NCBI RefSeq assembly: GCF_003545805.1
Contig: NZ_NMQR01000039.1
Coordinates: 1 to 40,070, forward strand
Reading direction: 5' to 3'
Origin: Photorhabdus sp. CRCIA-P01
GTDB taxonomy: Bacteria > Pseudomonadota > Gammaproteobacteria > Enterobacterales > Enterobacteriaceae
Length of the DNA stretch: 40,070 nt
Part shown: positions 32,670 through 40,070 of the stretch, one piece after another
Position numbering within the stretch: position 1 is the stretch's first letter
How the letters are laid out: each line of letters begins with the position of its first letter
The notes under the pieces: model-generated
Told to the model about the DNA's origin: nothing
The model's input: the letters and a program-made list of their open reading frames with translations, nothing else
Databases searched by the model: none
Position numbers and translations under genes: made by a program

Positions 32670-34312
32670 AATGATTTCTCCAACATAGTTTCATTGCTTG
32701 CACCGGGAGGGACCAACGGCCAAACGTTCTCTAATTCTTCAATGGATACCTGTAATAAATAAGGGCCCTTACTGGTGAATAATGCATTCAGCGCTTCATC
32801 AATCTGTGATTTCTCAGTGATATGTTGCCCCGGAATATCAAAAGCTTTTGCTAATGTGACAAAATCAGGGTTATCTGTTAACGTCGTTTCGCTATATCGC
32901 TTATCAAAGAACAGTTCCTGCCATTGCCGCACCATTCCCAATCGCTGGTTATCCAACAATAAAATTTTTACTGGTAATTGCTTGCGTTTAATTGTCCCCA
33001 ATTCTTGAACATTCATCATGAAAGAACCATCTCCAGATACACAGATCACCATATCTTCCGGTCGAGCAATCTGAGCACCAATCGCAGCAGGGATACCAAA
33101 TCCCATTGAGCCCAATCCACTCGATGTAATGAAATTTTCAGGTCCATCAAAAGTCATATGCTGAGCTGTCCACATTTGATGCTGCCCAACATCGGTAGTA
33201 ATAACCGTATTAAATGTTTTACGATCTGAAACTTGCTTCAATAACCAAGGCGCATAGATACGCTCTCCTTGATGGTCATAACACCAAGGATATTCAGCTT
33301 TCAGATACTTAACTTCCTGTTGCCAAGGCATAATTGACAACGGTTGCCGCAAACGAGGCAATAATTCCTTCACATCCCCCAGTAACGACACATGAGCCTG
33401 ACATAATTTACCCAACTCTGCTGGATCGATATCCAGATGAATGATTTTTGCATTCGGCGCAAAAGTATTGAGTTTGCCAGTCACGCGATCATCAAAACGA
33501 GCACCTACAGCAATCAGTAAATCACATGACTGGACGGCAAGATTGGCCGCTTTCGAACCATGCATCCCAAGCATTCCCAGATAGCACGGATGTTCTGAAT
33601 CGGCAGCTCCCAAACCTTTCAACGTAGAAACAACCGGTATACCTGTTTCCACAACAAAATCTCGCAGAACAGAAACTGCTTGAGACATCCCTACTCCACC
33701 ACCGACATACAACACTGGCTTTGCCGCAGCCGCAATCATCTTCCGGGCTTGTTCTAATTCACTTTCCGAGCAGGGCTCCTTTTGCTCAACGGGTACCAAA
33801 TGTGGTACCAAATTCCCCTCTTTCAGCTGAATATCTTTAGGAATATCAATCAAAACTGGGCCAGGTCGACCACTAGTGGCAATAGAAAAGGCTTCCGCCA
33901 TCATTTGGGGTAAATTTTCCAGTGAGTCCACTAAGAAACTGTGTTTAGTACAAGCAAGGGAGAGACCTAAAACATCGACTTCCTGAAAGGCATCAGTTCC
34001 AATCAATTCAGAACCAACCTGACCAGTGATAGCAACAACAGGAACAGAATCTAACAACGCATCGGCTAATCCAGTGATTAAGTTTGTTGCTCCCGGTCCC
34101 GATGTAGCAATACAAACTCCCGGCTTACCACTGGCTCTCGCATAGCCGATTGCAGCCATAACCGCACCCTGTTCATGCCGACAAAGTAAGTGCTCCACAC
34201 CACCATCGTACAAAGCATCATAAACCGGCATGATCGCACCACCAGGGTAGCCGAAAACCTTATCAACACCCTGCGTTCGTAATGCTTTTACAACCCACTG
34301 CGCCCCGTTCAT
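32666..34312 (-). CDS. ilvG: Acetolactate synthase II large subunit, intact
   Basis: This 548-residue thiamine-diphosphate enzyme starts [20 protein letters not shown]. The catalytic Glu lies in [15 protein letters not shown], the FAD region around [12 protein letters not shown], and the ThDP-binding [20 protein letters not shown] near the end. The gene has no frameshift, unlike E. coli K-12, so isozyme II should be active and growth valine-resistant (inference). AGGGGAT precedes the start. It is the first enzyme gene behind the ilvL attenuator. Confidence 0.97.
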   Translation of the reverse strand: MNGAQWVVKALRTQGVDKVFGYPGGAIMPVYDALYDGGVEHLLCRHEQGAVMAAIGYARASGKPGVCIATSGPGATNLITGLADALLDSVPVVAITGQVGSELIGTDAFQEVDVLGLSLACTKHSFLVDSLENLPQMMAEAFSIATSGRPGPVLIDIPKDIQLKEGNLVPHLVPVEQKEPCSESELEQARKMIAAAAKPVLYVGGGVGMSQAVSVLRDFVVETGIPVVSTLKGLGAADSEHPCYLGMLGMHGSKAANLAVQSCDLLIAVGARFDDRVTGKLNTFAPNAKIIHLDIDPAELGKLCQAHVSLLGDVKELLPRLRQPLSIMPWQQEVKYLKAEYPWCYDHQGERIYAPWLLKQVSDRKTFNTVITTDVGQHQMWTAQHMTFDGPENFITSSGLGSMGFGIPAAIGAQIARPEDMVICVSGDGSFMMNVQELGTIKRKQLPVKILLLDNQRLGMVRQWQELFFDKRYSETTLTDNPDFVTLAKAFDIPGQHITEKSQIDEALNALFTSKGPYLLQVSIEELENVWPLVPPGASNETMLEKSL

Positions 34313-34394
34313 TTTTCATATCCCCTGTGTTTACCCTGTGAGACCAGATTTTGTTCTGTTGTATGTTTCCGTCTCTATCTGATTTTGCTTGCCG

Positions 34395-34426
34395 AAAAAA
34401 AACCCCCGCGCCTTTCGGTGCGGGGG
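34395..34426 (-). terminator. Attenuator terminator of the ilvGMEDA operon
   Basis: On the minus strand the GC-rich stem (plus-strand arms 34403-34412 and 34417-34426, a 10-bp stem with one mismatch, 4-base loop) is followed by eight Ts. It lies 25 bases after the ilvL stop and ~80 bases before ilvG, the standard place for leader-peptide attenuation. Confidence 0.92.
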
Positions 34427-34450
34427 TCTTCGAGAGATCTGGCTGTTCTT

Positions 34451-34549
34451 CTAAGCCTTTCTTCGTCCAAGTGCAGCCCCGCACGGTGGGATAATAATCA
34501 CCACCACGCTGACAATAATTAGGCTAATCACTTGGACAAATATATTCAT
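34451..34549 (-). CDS. ilvL: ilv operon leader peptide
   Basis: This 32-residue peptide starts MNIFVQVISLIIVSVV and ends IIIPPCGAALGRRKA. It contains seven Ile, six Val and two Leu; 13 of the 16 residues at positions 5-20 are one of the three. Length and the PPCGAALGR end match E. coli IlvL. Ribosome stalling at these codons when charged tRNA is scarce should prevent formation of the terminator at 34395-34426 and allow ilvGMEDA transcription. Confidence 0.95.
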   Translation of the reverse strand: MNIFVQVISLIIVSVVVIIIPPCGAALGRRKA

Positions 34550-35190
34550 AATCTTGGTCGTTTTAACTCGTTTGTTTAATCTATATTTAAGAGTTATCAC
34601 GTTCTTCACAGCTTGACAACTTTTATTTTGTTTTATTCCTCAACATGAAAAAATGTTGTTTATTTTCAAAAAGATATTTTGCAATTAGATTATTTTCCCA
34701 TAAATGAATTAAATTTAGGTGATAAAATCCAGATTATTATATAAAAACAATATATCACATTAATAAATAACAAATAAAACAAATCATTCAACTAAATCCA
34801 AGTAAATATCTTATTATTAATCACTTGGGTGACAAAAACCCCAGTTAATAAATAAAGCAAAAATATATAAAGCACTAATTTAACTTACTGTGAAAAAATA
34901 TATAAACTTGAATTCAAAATAAATAAAAAAACCAATATTAAAGCACCAAAAATAATAAAAAACCATCATGACAATAATATAAAAACAAATTACATGATTA
35001 AATTTACGGATATAAAACAAATAAACACCGATTAATTTAAATAAAAGTTATCTAACGAAAATTTAAGAAAACAATTCTTTTAGCCACCTCGTAGAATATT
35101 TCTTAGAGCCGTCTCGCAAAAAAATAATAAGACACTATTTATTATCTCATTTCAGCCCATCATATGCGTTTTCTTACTAAGGAGAATAGG
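34550..35190. other. Long AT-rich region between ilvL and yifB
   Basis: These 640 bases separate two divergent genes. The part next to ilvL must hold the ilv operon promoter: a TATAGAT box reads on the minus strand about 25-30 bases upstream of ilvL, with no confident -35. The central ~450 bases are extremely AT-rich with long A runs and no open frame of note, a likely H-NS-type or UP-element region. AAGGAG at 35179-35184 is the yifB ribosome site. Confidence 0.5.
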
Positions 35191-36714
35191 ATGGCCCTCG
35201 CTGTTATTTATACCAGAGCGACTATAGGTATTCATGCCCCCATTGTTACTGTTGAAGCGCATATTAGTAATGGCTTACCTGGATTAACTCTGGTTGGTTT
35301 GCCTGAAACAGCCGTAAAAGAAGCAAGAGATCGTGTCAGAAGCGCGTTGATCAACAGCGGGTTTACCTATCCGCCTAAAAGAATCACCGTCAATCTTGCA
35401 CCAGCAGACCTTCCCAAAGAAGGTGGCCGTTATGATTTGCCGATTGCTATCGCTATTCTGGCAGCTTCAGAACAAATACCTGCCGATAAACTGAACCGTT
35501 ATGAGTTTCTTGGTGAACTCGCGCTATCCGGGGGCTTACGGAGAGTTAATGGCGCAATTCCAGCTGCGCTAAGCGCGGGAGACGCAGGCAGGCAACTTAT
35601 TCTATCAACAGAAAACGGAACAGAGTTAGCCATCTTATCTCAGGATGCAACGTTAATGGCAGAACACCTCTTGCATATCTGCCACTTTCTTCAAGGAGAA
35701 AAACAACTGCTGACAACAACAATCCGGCATGAATTTTCAACAGAACAATCACAACCGGATCTTCAGGATATTATTGGTCAGGAACAAGCAAAACGCACAC
35801 TAGAAATCGCAGCAGCAGGCGGACATAATCTTTTACTACTGGGCCCTCCAGGGACAGGAAAAACGATGCTAGCAAGCCGCCTATGCAATTTATTACCGCC
35901 ATTAACAAACAAAGAAGCCCTTGAGGTTGCCGCTATCAATAGCCTGGTAGATACCTACCTTCCACCAGAACAATGGCATACACGCCCATTCAGAGCACCT
36001 CATCACAGTTCTTCAATGGCAGCGCTGGTTGGTGGTGGTGGACTTCCTAAACCCGGTGAAATATCACTTGCTCACAACGGTGTGCTGTTTCTGGATGAAC
36101 TTCCTGAATTTGAACGCAGAGTCCTTGATGCCCTCAGAGAACCACTGGAGTCAGGGGAAATAATCATATCCAGAGCCAGGGCAAAAGTTTGTTTTCCTGC
36201 TCAGGTTCAATTAATAGCAGCAATGAATCCCAGCCCTACAGGCCATCATCAAGGAATTCACAATCGAAGTAATCCTCAGCAAATACTTCGATACCTGGCA
36301 AAACTTTCCGGGCCTTTTTTAGATCGTTTTGATCTCTCAATTGAAGTTCCTCTGTTACCCATTGGAACATTGAGTAGCCCAATTAGATCAAGCGAAAGCA
36401 GCAAAGATGTGAAATTAAGAGTACTGACAGCCCGAAAAATACAATTGAAACGCTGTGGAAAAATTAATGCTCATCTGAATAGTAAAGAGACAGAAACATT
36501 TTGTAAGCTCAAACCTAACGATGCCGTGTTTCTGGAAGAAACACTAACAAAGTTAGGACTTTCCATCCGAGCATGGCATCGAATTCTGAGGACATCCCGG
36601 ACACTCGCCGACTTAGAAGGAAAAAAAGAGATAGAAAAACTACATATTATGGAAGCCTTAAGCTACCGTAGTATGGACAGACTATTAATACAGTTACAAA
36701 AACAATCAGGTTAA
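35191..36714 (+). CDS. yifB: YifB/ComM family Mg-chelatase-like AAA ATPase
   Basis: The ATG at 35191 has AAGGAG seven to twelve bases upstream and gives MALAVIYTRATIGIHAPIVT (507 residues), matching E. coli YifB; nine more codons upstream are ignored. The N-terminal LonC-like domain reads HISNGLPGLTLVGLPETAVK, Walker A is LLLGPPGTGKTMLASRL near residue 215, Walker B is GVLFLDELPEFERR, and AAMNPSPTGHHQG is the sensor. ComM homologues are hexameric helicases promoting branch migration in natural transformation; the role in non-competent enterobacteria is unknown. Confidence 0.95.
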   Translation: MALAVIYTRATIGIHAPIVTVEAHISNGLPGLTLVGLPETAVKEARDRVRSALINSGFTYPPKRITVNLAPADLPKEGGRYDLPIAIAILAASEQIPADKLNRYEFLGELALSGGLRRVNGAIPAALSAGDAGRQLILSTENGTELAILSQDATLMAEHLLHICHFLQGEKQLLTTTIRHEFSTEQSQPDLQDIIGQEQAKRTLEIAAAGGHNLLLLGPPGTGKTMLASRLCNLLPPLTNKEALEVAAINSLVDTYLPPEQWHTRPFRAPHHSSSMAALVGGGGLPKPGEISLAHNGVLFLDELPEFERRVLDALREPLESGEIIISRARAKVCFPAQVQLIAAMNPSPTGHHQGIHNRSNPQQILRYLAKLSGPFLDRFDLSIEVPLLPIGTLSSPIRSSESSKDVKLRVLTARKIQLKRCGKINAHLNSKETETFCKLKPNDAVFLEETLTKLGLSIRAWHRILRTSRTLADLEGKKEIEKLHIMEALSYRSMDRLLIQLQKQSG

Positions 36715-36718
36715 AAAT

Positions 36719-36741
36719 GAAAAAAGGGGCAAAGCCCCTGT
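36719..36741 (-). terminator. Terminator after maoP
   Basis: AGGGGC (36725-36730) and GCCCCT (36734-36739) form a 6-bp stem with a 3-base loop. On the minus strand it is followed by a run of Ts, so it terminates maoP and may also stop yifB transcripts. Confidence 0.75.
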
Positions 36742-36761
36742 ACTAATAACTTGTGATGATA

Positions 36762-37100
36762 TTAATCATCAGTGTCGGTATAGTCATCAGAAGAATCAAC
36801 CTGAGGCTTACCACCTGACAGAGTATGGAAACGTTTTGGACGACTAATCCTTGCCAAATATTTGGTCCATACTTTTTCTTCCATCGTCACAGGCTTACGT
36901 TCACCCCGGCAAACAGCAACAAACAGTTTTTCTATTTCTGTTTGAGGCTCACGTTTACCGAGATCTAACTCATTGAACGCATAACCATGACGCTCTAGCA
37001 ATTGCGCCTCTTTAATGGTGAAATCGCCATGGCGGGAAAACCCGCGAGGATAATGTTTGTTATCAAAAAAACGATTAGTCGTGATGAAGCTTTCGGCCAT
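36762..37100 (-). CDS. maoP: Macrodomain Ori organization protein MaoP
   Basis: The start at 37100 gives [20 protein letters not shown] and 112 residues, nearly identical to E. coli YifE/MaoP, including [20 protein letters not shown] and the acidic DYTDTDD end; the open frame extends upstream without homology. MaoP acts with the nearby cis site maoS to constrain mobility of the Ori macrodomain. It is divergent from hdfR across 125 bases, as in E. coli; maoS should lie in or near this region. Confidence 0.96.
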   Translation of the reverse strand: MAESFITTNRFFDNKHYPRGFSRHGDFTIKEAQLLERHGYAFNELDLGKREPQTEIEKLFVAVCRGERKPVTMEEKVWTKYLARISRPKRFHTLSGGKPQVDSSDDYTDTDD

Positions 37101-37225
37101 CTGACACACTCCTAATTCTATTACTGTTACTATCATGCTAATTATGGCGCGGAGTATTAGATAGGCCTGGCATTCTGTAAAACAAAACATTTAAATCTTA
37201 ACGATAAAAATTATTGGAGAAACAT

Positions 37226-38062
37226 GTGGACACTGAATTACTGAAAACCTTTCTGGAGGTCAGTAAAACTCGTCACTTTGGTCGGGCAGCCGAATCACTA
37301 TACCTGACACAGTCAGCAGTCAGCTTTCGCATACGCCAATTAGAAAACCAATTAGGTGCTAATCTTTTCACGCGTCATCGCAATAACATCCGTCTTACAG
37401 CCGCTGGCGAACGCCTTGTGCCGTATGCAGAATCACTGATGAATACCTGGCAATTGGCTAAAAAAGAGATAACACATGCATCTCAACATACTGAATTGAC
37501 AATTGGCGCTACCGCATCATTATGGGAAGCATATTTAACCCCTTGGCTACAGGATTTCTATAAAAGACATCAGGAACTAAGATTAGAATCCCGGGTTTCT
37601 ACGCGGCAATCCCTTGTTAAACAACTTCATTCGCGTGAGTTAGATCTACTAATAACAACTGAACCACCTAAAATGGATGAATTCCAAAGCTTATTATTAG
37701 GGAATATTTGCCTGAAATTATTAACGACGGAAGAAAATCTGCAATACCAAGTTGAAAACTACATCAAATTAGAATGGGGAGCTGATTTCCATCAACAAGA
37801 ACAACGGATTTTAAAAAGTGAACAATTGCCCATCATTACAACCACTTCGGCACATATAGCTCGCCAGCTGCTCAACAGTGTCAGAGGAGCCGCATTCCTA
37901 CCAATACACTGGCAAAACGAATATTCAAAACTTGTCTCTTACCCAAATACTGAACTAATTGAACGCCCATTATACGCTATATGGCTACAGAACAACGATC
38001 AACAAGCATTGATTCAGCAGCTATTAAAAATACCTGTCATCAATACTTCTACAAGAGATTAA
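37226..38062 (+). CDS. hdfR: LysR-type regulator HdfR
   Basis: A GTG start at 37226 follows GGAG (37216-37219) and gives [20 protein letters not shown], matching the E. coli start; the TTG four codons upstream overlaps the ribosome site. The protein has 278 residues: helix-turn-helix [20 protein letters not shown], then a LysR effector domain with [20 protein letters not shown] and [13 protein letters not shown]. In E. coli it represses the flagellar master operon flhDC. Conserved position next to maoP. Confidence 0.95.
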   Translation: MDTELLKTFLEVSKTRHFGRAAESLYLTQSAVSFRIRQLENQLGANLFTRHRNNIRLTAAGERLVPYAESLMNTWQLAKKEITHASQHTELTIGATASLWEAYLTPWLQDFYKRHQELRLESRVSTRQSLVKQLHSRELDLLITTEPPKMDEFQSLLLGNICLKLLTTEENLQYQVENYIKLEWGADFHQQEQRILKSEQLPIITTTSAHIARQLLNSVRGAAFLPIHWQNEYSKLVSYPNTELIERPLYAIWLQNNDQQALIQQLLKIPVINTSTRD

Positions 38063-38421
38063 GAAGCATCCATATAAATCATTTAATTAGCAAGTATATG
38101 TTCTGCAAAATTTATGGATAGCAATACTATACGAAAATAGGAGTGAAAATAGTAAGGGAGAAAGAAATCTTAGATCGAGCATAAAGTGGGATTACTTTTG
38201 CCATCTTCCCACATATAGCGCCCTACTTACCCAAGTAATCCTTACGTATAGTTTGAAACTGTGACCTGAATCAGACGTAGTGTTCCTACCTTATCGTTTC
38301 AGGTACCCTTTCCTTCAAACCGAGCTTTTTCTAAGAAGAAAACTTTCACAATCAAAATATTAGCCAAGATCCATTCGTACATATCCTCTAGACACTTAGT
38401 TCAGAAGGATTTTAACTAACC

Positions 38422-38610
38422 TCAGCTTTTCTTAAGGATAACAATTTCAGAATCACGTAAATTTAAGCTCGGCTTTTTCGGTTGGAATGTATACGCAATT
38501 AAATCCAATACAACTTCCAACAAAAAGCTGACTATGCTTCGAAGTCTTGAATGTTCTATCTGAGAAATATTTTTCAATTGGTCATATAAGTTTATCCTCT
38601 TTGTCAGAAA
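38422..38610 (-). pseudogene. IS982-family transposase, C-terminal remnant
   Basis: On the minus strand, [20 protein letters not shown] followed by [15 protein letters not shown] matches the conserved C-terminus of IS982-family DDE transposases ([16 protein letters not shown] then [13 protein letters not shown]). Only about the last 55 residues are recognisable; the catalytic core is gone. It lies in the decayed 1.1-kb stretch between hdfR and the rRNA operon. Confidence 0.75.
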
Positions 38611-38682
38611 CATAGGAGATATCGCCATGATTAAACTTATAAAATAGATGCTCAAGGCACAAGATACCGTTCAATCTTAAAG

Positions 38683-38829
38683 GCGATAAAGAGGCTATGC
38701 TGTTGTGGTTTACTCTGAACTACGAACTTTATTGAATGACAACTCTAAAGTTCAGATTAATGATAACAAACTCACAACAGCATCCCTGATGATCAGTCAG
38801 GGGATTATCGCTCTGCAAAAGTGATAATC
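38683..38829. repeat. Cluster of contiguous inverted repeats
   Basis: Three hairpins adjoin without a gap. The first runs 38697-38783 (11-bp arms ATGCTGTTGTG/CACAACAGCAT, with inner 8-bp TCTGAACT/AGTTCAGA). The second is 38784-38802 (CCCTGA/TCAGGG), and the third 38803-38829 (GATTATC/GATAATC). An alternative 7-bp stem GCGATAA (38683-38689) with TTATCGC (38805-38811) would enclose the first two and exclude the third. No open frame explains the structure. Confidence 0.6.
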
Positions 38830-39142
38830 AAGATATAAGGTTAACTAGTATGAAAATTGCCAAAAAGTCTAAAAAGTTATCTATAAGAATTCACTTTGAT
38901 AATAGATAATTAGAAAGAAAGGTTTTATTGCTATAAGATCGAATAATATTGAGAAAAAATTATCTTACTGAAAAACGTGTAACAACATCAATGATGAATT
39001 CAAATCGATGGCAATATTGGGCTTTACAAACCAGACAATATTTGGGAACAAATTTTCCAAGTAAGAGCATTTATAGAGAAAAGGTTCACATAAGGGATTT
39101 TTAGTGTAACGGCGAATCCGTTTTTCTTACAAAATCCCATTA

Positions 39143-39175
39143 AGAAAAAGGCGCTGACCAAAAATCCAGCGCCTT
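39143..39175 (-). terminator. Terminator of the rRNA-tRNA operon
   Basis: AAGGCGCTG (39148-39156) pairs perfectly with CAGCGCCTT (39167-39175), a 9-bp stem. On the minus strand it is followed by TTTTTCTTA. It lies 77 bases after tRNA-Trp. Confidence 0.92.
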
Positions 39176-39251
39176 ATCAATAATCTGACCCAAGTAACAT
39201 ATACGGATCACCAATATTATAAACTACCTTCGTTGCTACTCAGCTTATAAT

Positions 39252-39327
39252 TGGCAGGGGCGGAGAGACTCGAACTCCCAACACCCGGTTTTGGAGACCG
39301 GTGCTCTACCAATTGAACTACGCCCCT
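39252..39327 (-). tRNA. trpT: tRNA-Trp (anticodon CCA)
   Basis: This 76-base minus-strand tRNA has an encoded CCA end. The anticodon arm reads CCGGTCTCCAAAACCGG with anticodon CCA, and the acceptor stem AGGGGCG pairs with CGCCCCT. It appears identical to E. coli trpT and is the last gene of the rRNA operon, as at rrnC. Confidence 0.98.
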
Positions 39328-39335
39328 AAATTAAG

Positions 39336-39412
39336 TGGCGGTGCGGACGGGGCTCGAACCCGCGACCCCCGGCGTGACAGGCCGGTATTCTAACCAACTG
39401 AACTACCGCACC
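39336..39412 (-). tRNA. aspT: tRNA-Asp (anticodon GTC)
   Basis: This 77-base minus-strand tRNA has an encoded CCA. The anticodon arm CCGGCCTGTCACGCCGG gives anticodon GTC; the acceptor stem GGTGCGG pairs with CCGCACC. It lies eight bases before tRNA-Trp, the aspT-trpT order of E. coli rrnC. Confidence 0.98.
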
Positions 39413-39613
39413 ACCGAATTTCTTGTTCTTTATGCTGTTACCACAACATAAAATTTCAATGCCAATCAGGGTAGTTCACGAATGGCCCTTCTGCCATTCG
39501 CCCTTCGGACCGTCGCTGCTCGCGACCTTCAAATCCGTTCCCGACGGAGTTGTCCTACTCGCTACCCACTGGTGCTTTGTGTTGCTTTTCTGTCGCTACA
39601 CAATGCTAAATTA

Positions 39614-39733
39614 AAGCCTGGCGGTTCCCTACTCTCACATGGGGAGACCCCACACTACCATCGGCGCTACGGCGTTTCACTGCTGAGTTCGGCATGGGGT
39701 CAGGTGGGACCACCGCGCTATCGCCGCCAGGCA
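39614..39733 (-). rRNA. rrf: 5S ribosomal RNA
   Basis: This 120-base minus-strand RNA begins TGCCTGGCGGC and contains GGTCCCACCTGACCCCATGC and GCCGATGGTAGTGTGGGGTC, as in enterobacterial 5S. The terminal stem TGCCTGGCGG pairs with CCGCCAGGC. The 200 bases to tRNA-Asp hold only spacer sequence. Confidence 0.97.
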
Positions 39734-39863
39734 AATTCATTCCATTCCGGCTGTCGCTTCCCTTTCGGCCACAACACCCAAAACCAATCTCTGAACAAGC
39801 TGAATGAAACTCTCTCCGTCTTCCGACCGCTGTCTTATGACGCCAAAACACCTTCGGTGTTGT

Positions 39864-40070
39864 AAGGTTAAGCCGCTCGGTTCATTAGTACCGGTCAGCT
39901 CAATGCATCGCTGCACTTACACACCCAGCCTATCCACGTCTTCGTCTTAAACGTTCCTTCCGTGACCTCAAGTCAAGGGAAGACTCATCTCAAGGCAAGT
40001 TTCCCGCTTAGATGCTTTCAGCGGTTATCTCTTCCGCACTTAGCTACCGGGCGATGCCATTGGCATGACA
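39864..40070 (-). rRNA. rrl: 23S ribosomal RNA, 3' end (continues beyond window)
   Basis: On the minus strand the sequence ends GGCTTAACCTT, preceded by GTACTAATGAACCGA, the 3' terminus of enterobacterial 23S rRNA. About 207 bases are inside the window, the rest lies beyond 40070. It is separated from 5S by about 130 bases. Confidence 0.97.

Larger units (their letters stand above)
38063..39142. other. Decayed intergenic stretch between hdfR and the tRNA genes
   Basis: These 1.1 kb have no intact gene. They contain the transposase remnant (38422-38610), a set of abutting stem-loops (38683-38829), and a 19-codon frame from 38850 (MKIAKKSKKLSIRIHFDNR) behind AAGG that is probably chance. The rest is AT-rich. 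The layout suggests an old insertion that has been breaking down. Confidence 0.6.

Noticed and set aside
35041-35163. Start of yifB at the upstream ATG (35164)
   Set aside because: The ATG at 35191 has AAGGAG at correct spacing and matches the family N-terminus; the upstream codons contain that ribosome site.
39482-39865. 127-residue open frame on the plus strand
   Set aside because: It lies antisense to 5S rRNA and spacer; the RNA genes explain the sequence.
1-40070. CRISPR array
   Set aside because: I looked for regularly spaced short repeats and found none; repeats present are long coding duplications.

Overview
The window reads as a chromosomal segment of an enterobacterial insect/nematode associate, most likely Photorhabdus or Xenorhabdus (Morganellaceae). 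The evidence is the enterobacterial order ilvC-ilvY-ilvADEMG-ilvL-yifB-maoP-hdfR, followed by trpT-aspT-5S-23S as at Escherichia coli rrnC. The DNA is AT-rich, and two accessory blocks of a kind common in these genera are present. The genus is an inference; the family-level placement is firmer.

Region 1 (1-12.7 kb) is the 3' end of a giant CdiA/filamentous-haemagglutinin gene followed by an array of about nine displaced C-terminal toxin modules and their immunity genes. The intact gene ends in haemagglutinin repeats, a pretoxin region with a VDNN motif at 2116-2127, and a TNT-type (NAD-degrading) toxin with its immunity gene. Downstream, modules open at or near a (V/I/T)-(D/E)-N-N motif: 3321, 4267, 6673, 8179, 9250, 10157, 11054 and 11688. 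One more TNT module (from 5633) has lost the motif. Toxins include two TNT alleles, a colicin-E3-like rRNase, three copies of a Gly/Ala-rich family paired with two-helix membrane immunity proteins, and three or more unclassified toxins. A 210-bp direct repeat shared by the expressed gene and the second TNT module would allow toxin switching. A SymE-like gene and a SymE remnant lie antisense within the array.

Region 2 (12.9-15.5 kb) holds ilvC and its divergent LysR activator ilvY, with a likely IlvY operator between them.

Region 3 (15.5-27.9 kb) is an accessory island between ilvY and ilvA, genes that are neighbours in E. coli. It encodes an AraC-type regulator, a flavin monooxygenase, and a one-direction gene set: LuxE-like acyl-adenylating enzyme, IscU-like scaffold, NifS/IscS-like cysteine desulfurase, acyl carrier protein, FabF-like ketosynthase, MaoC-like dehydratase and FabG-like reductase. 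An EmrAB efflux pair follows, behind a MerR-family-type promoter. I read it as a compact pathway that builds an acyl chain on a dedicated carrier, possibly adds sulfur, and exports the product. I do not recognise it as a described cluster.

Region 4 (27.9-34.6 kb) is the branched-chain amino acid operon ilvLGMEDA on the minus strand, with an intact ilvG and a leader peptide/attenuator.

Region 5 (35.2-40.1 kb) holds yifB (comM), maoP and hdfR. A decayed stretch follows with an IS982-type transposase remnant and contiguous stem-loops. The window closes with the minus-strand end of an rRNA operon: 23S (partial), 5S, tRNA-Asp, tRNA-Trp and a terminator.
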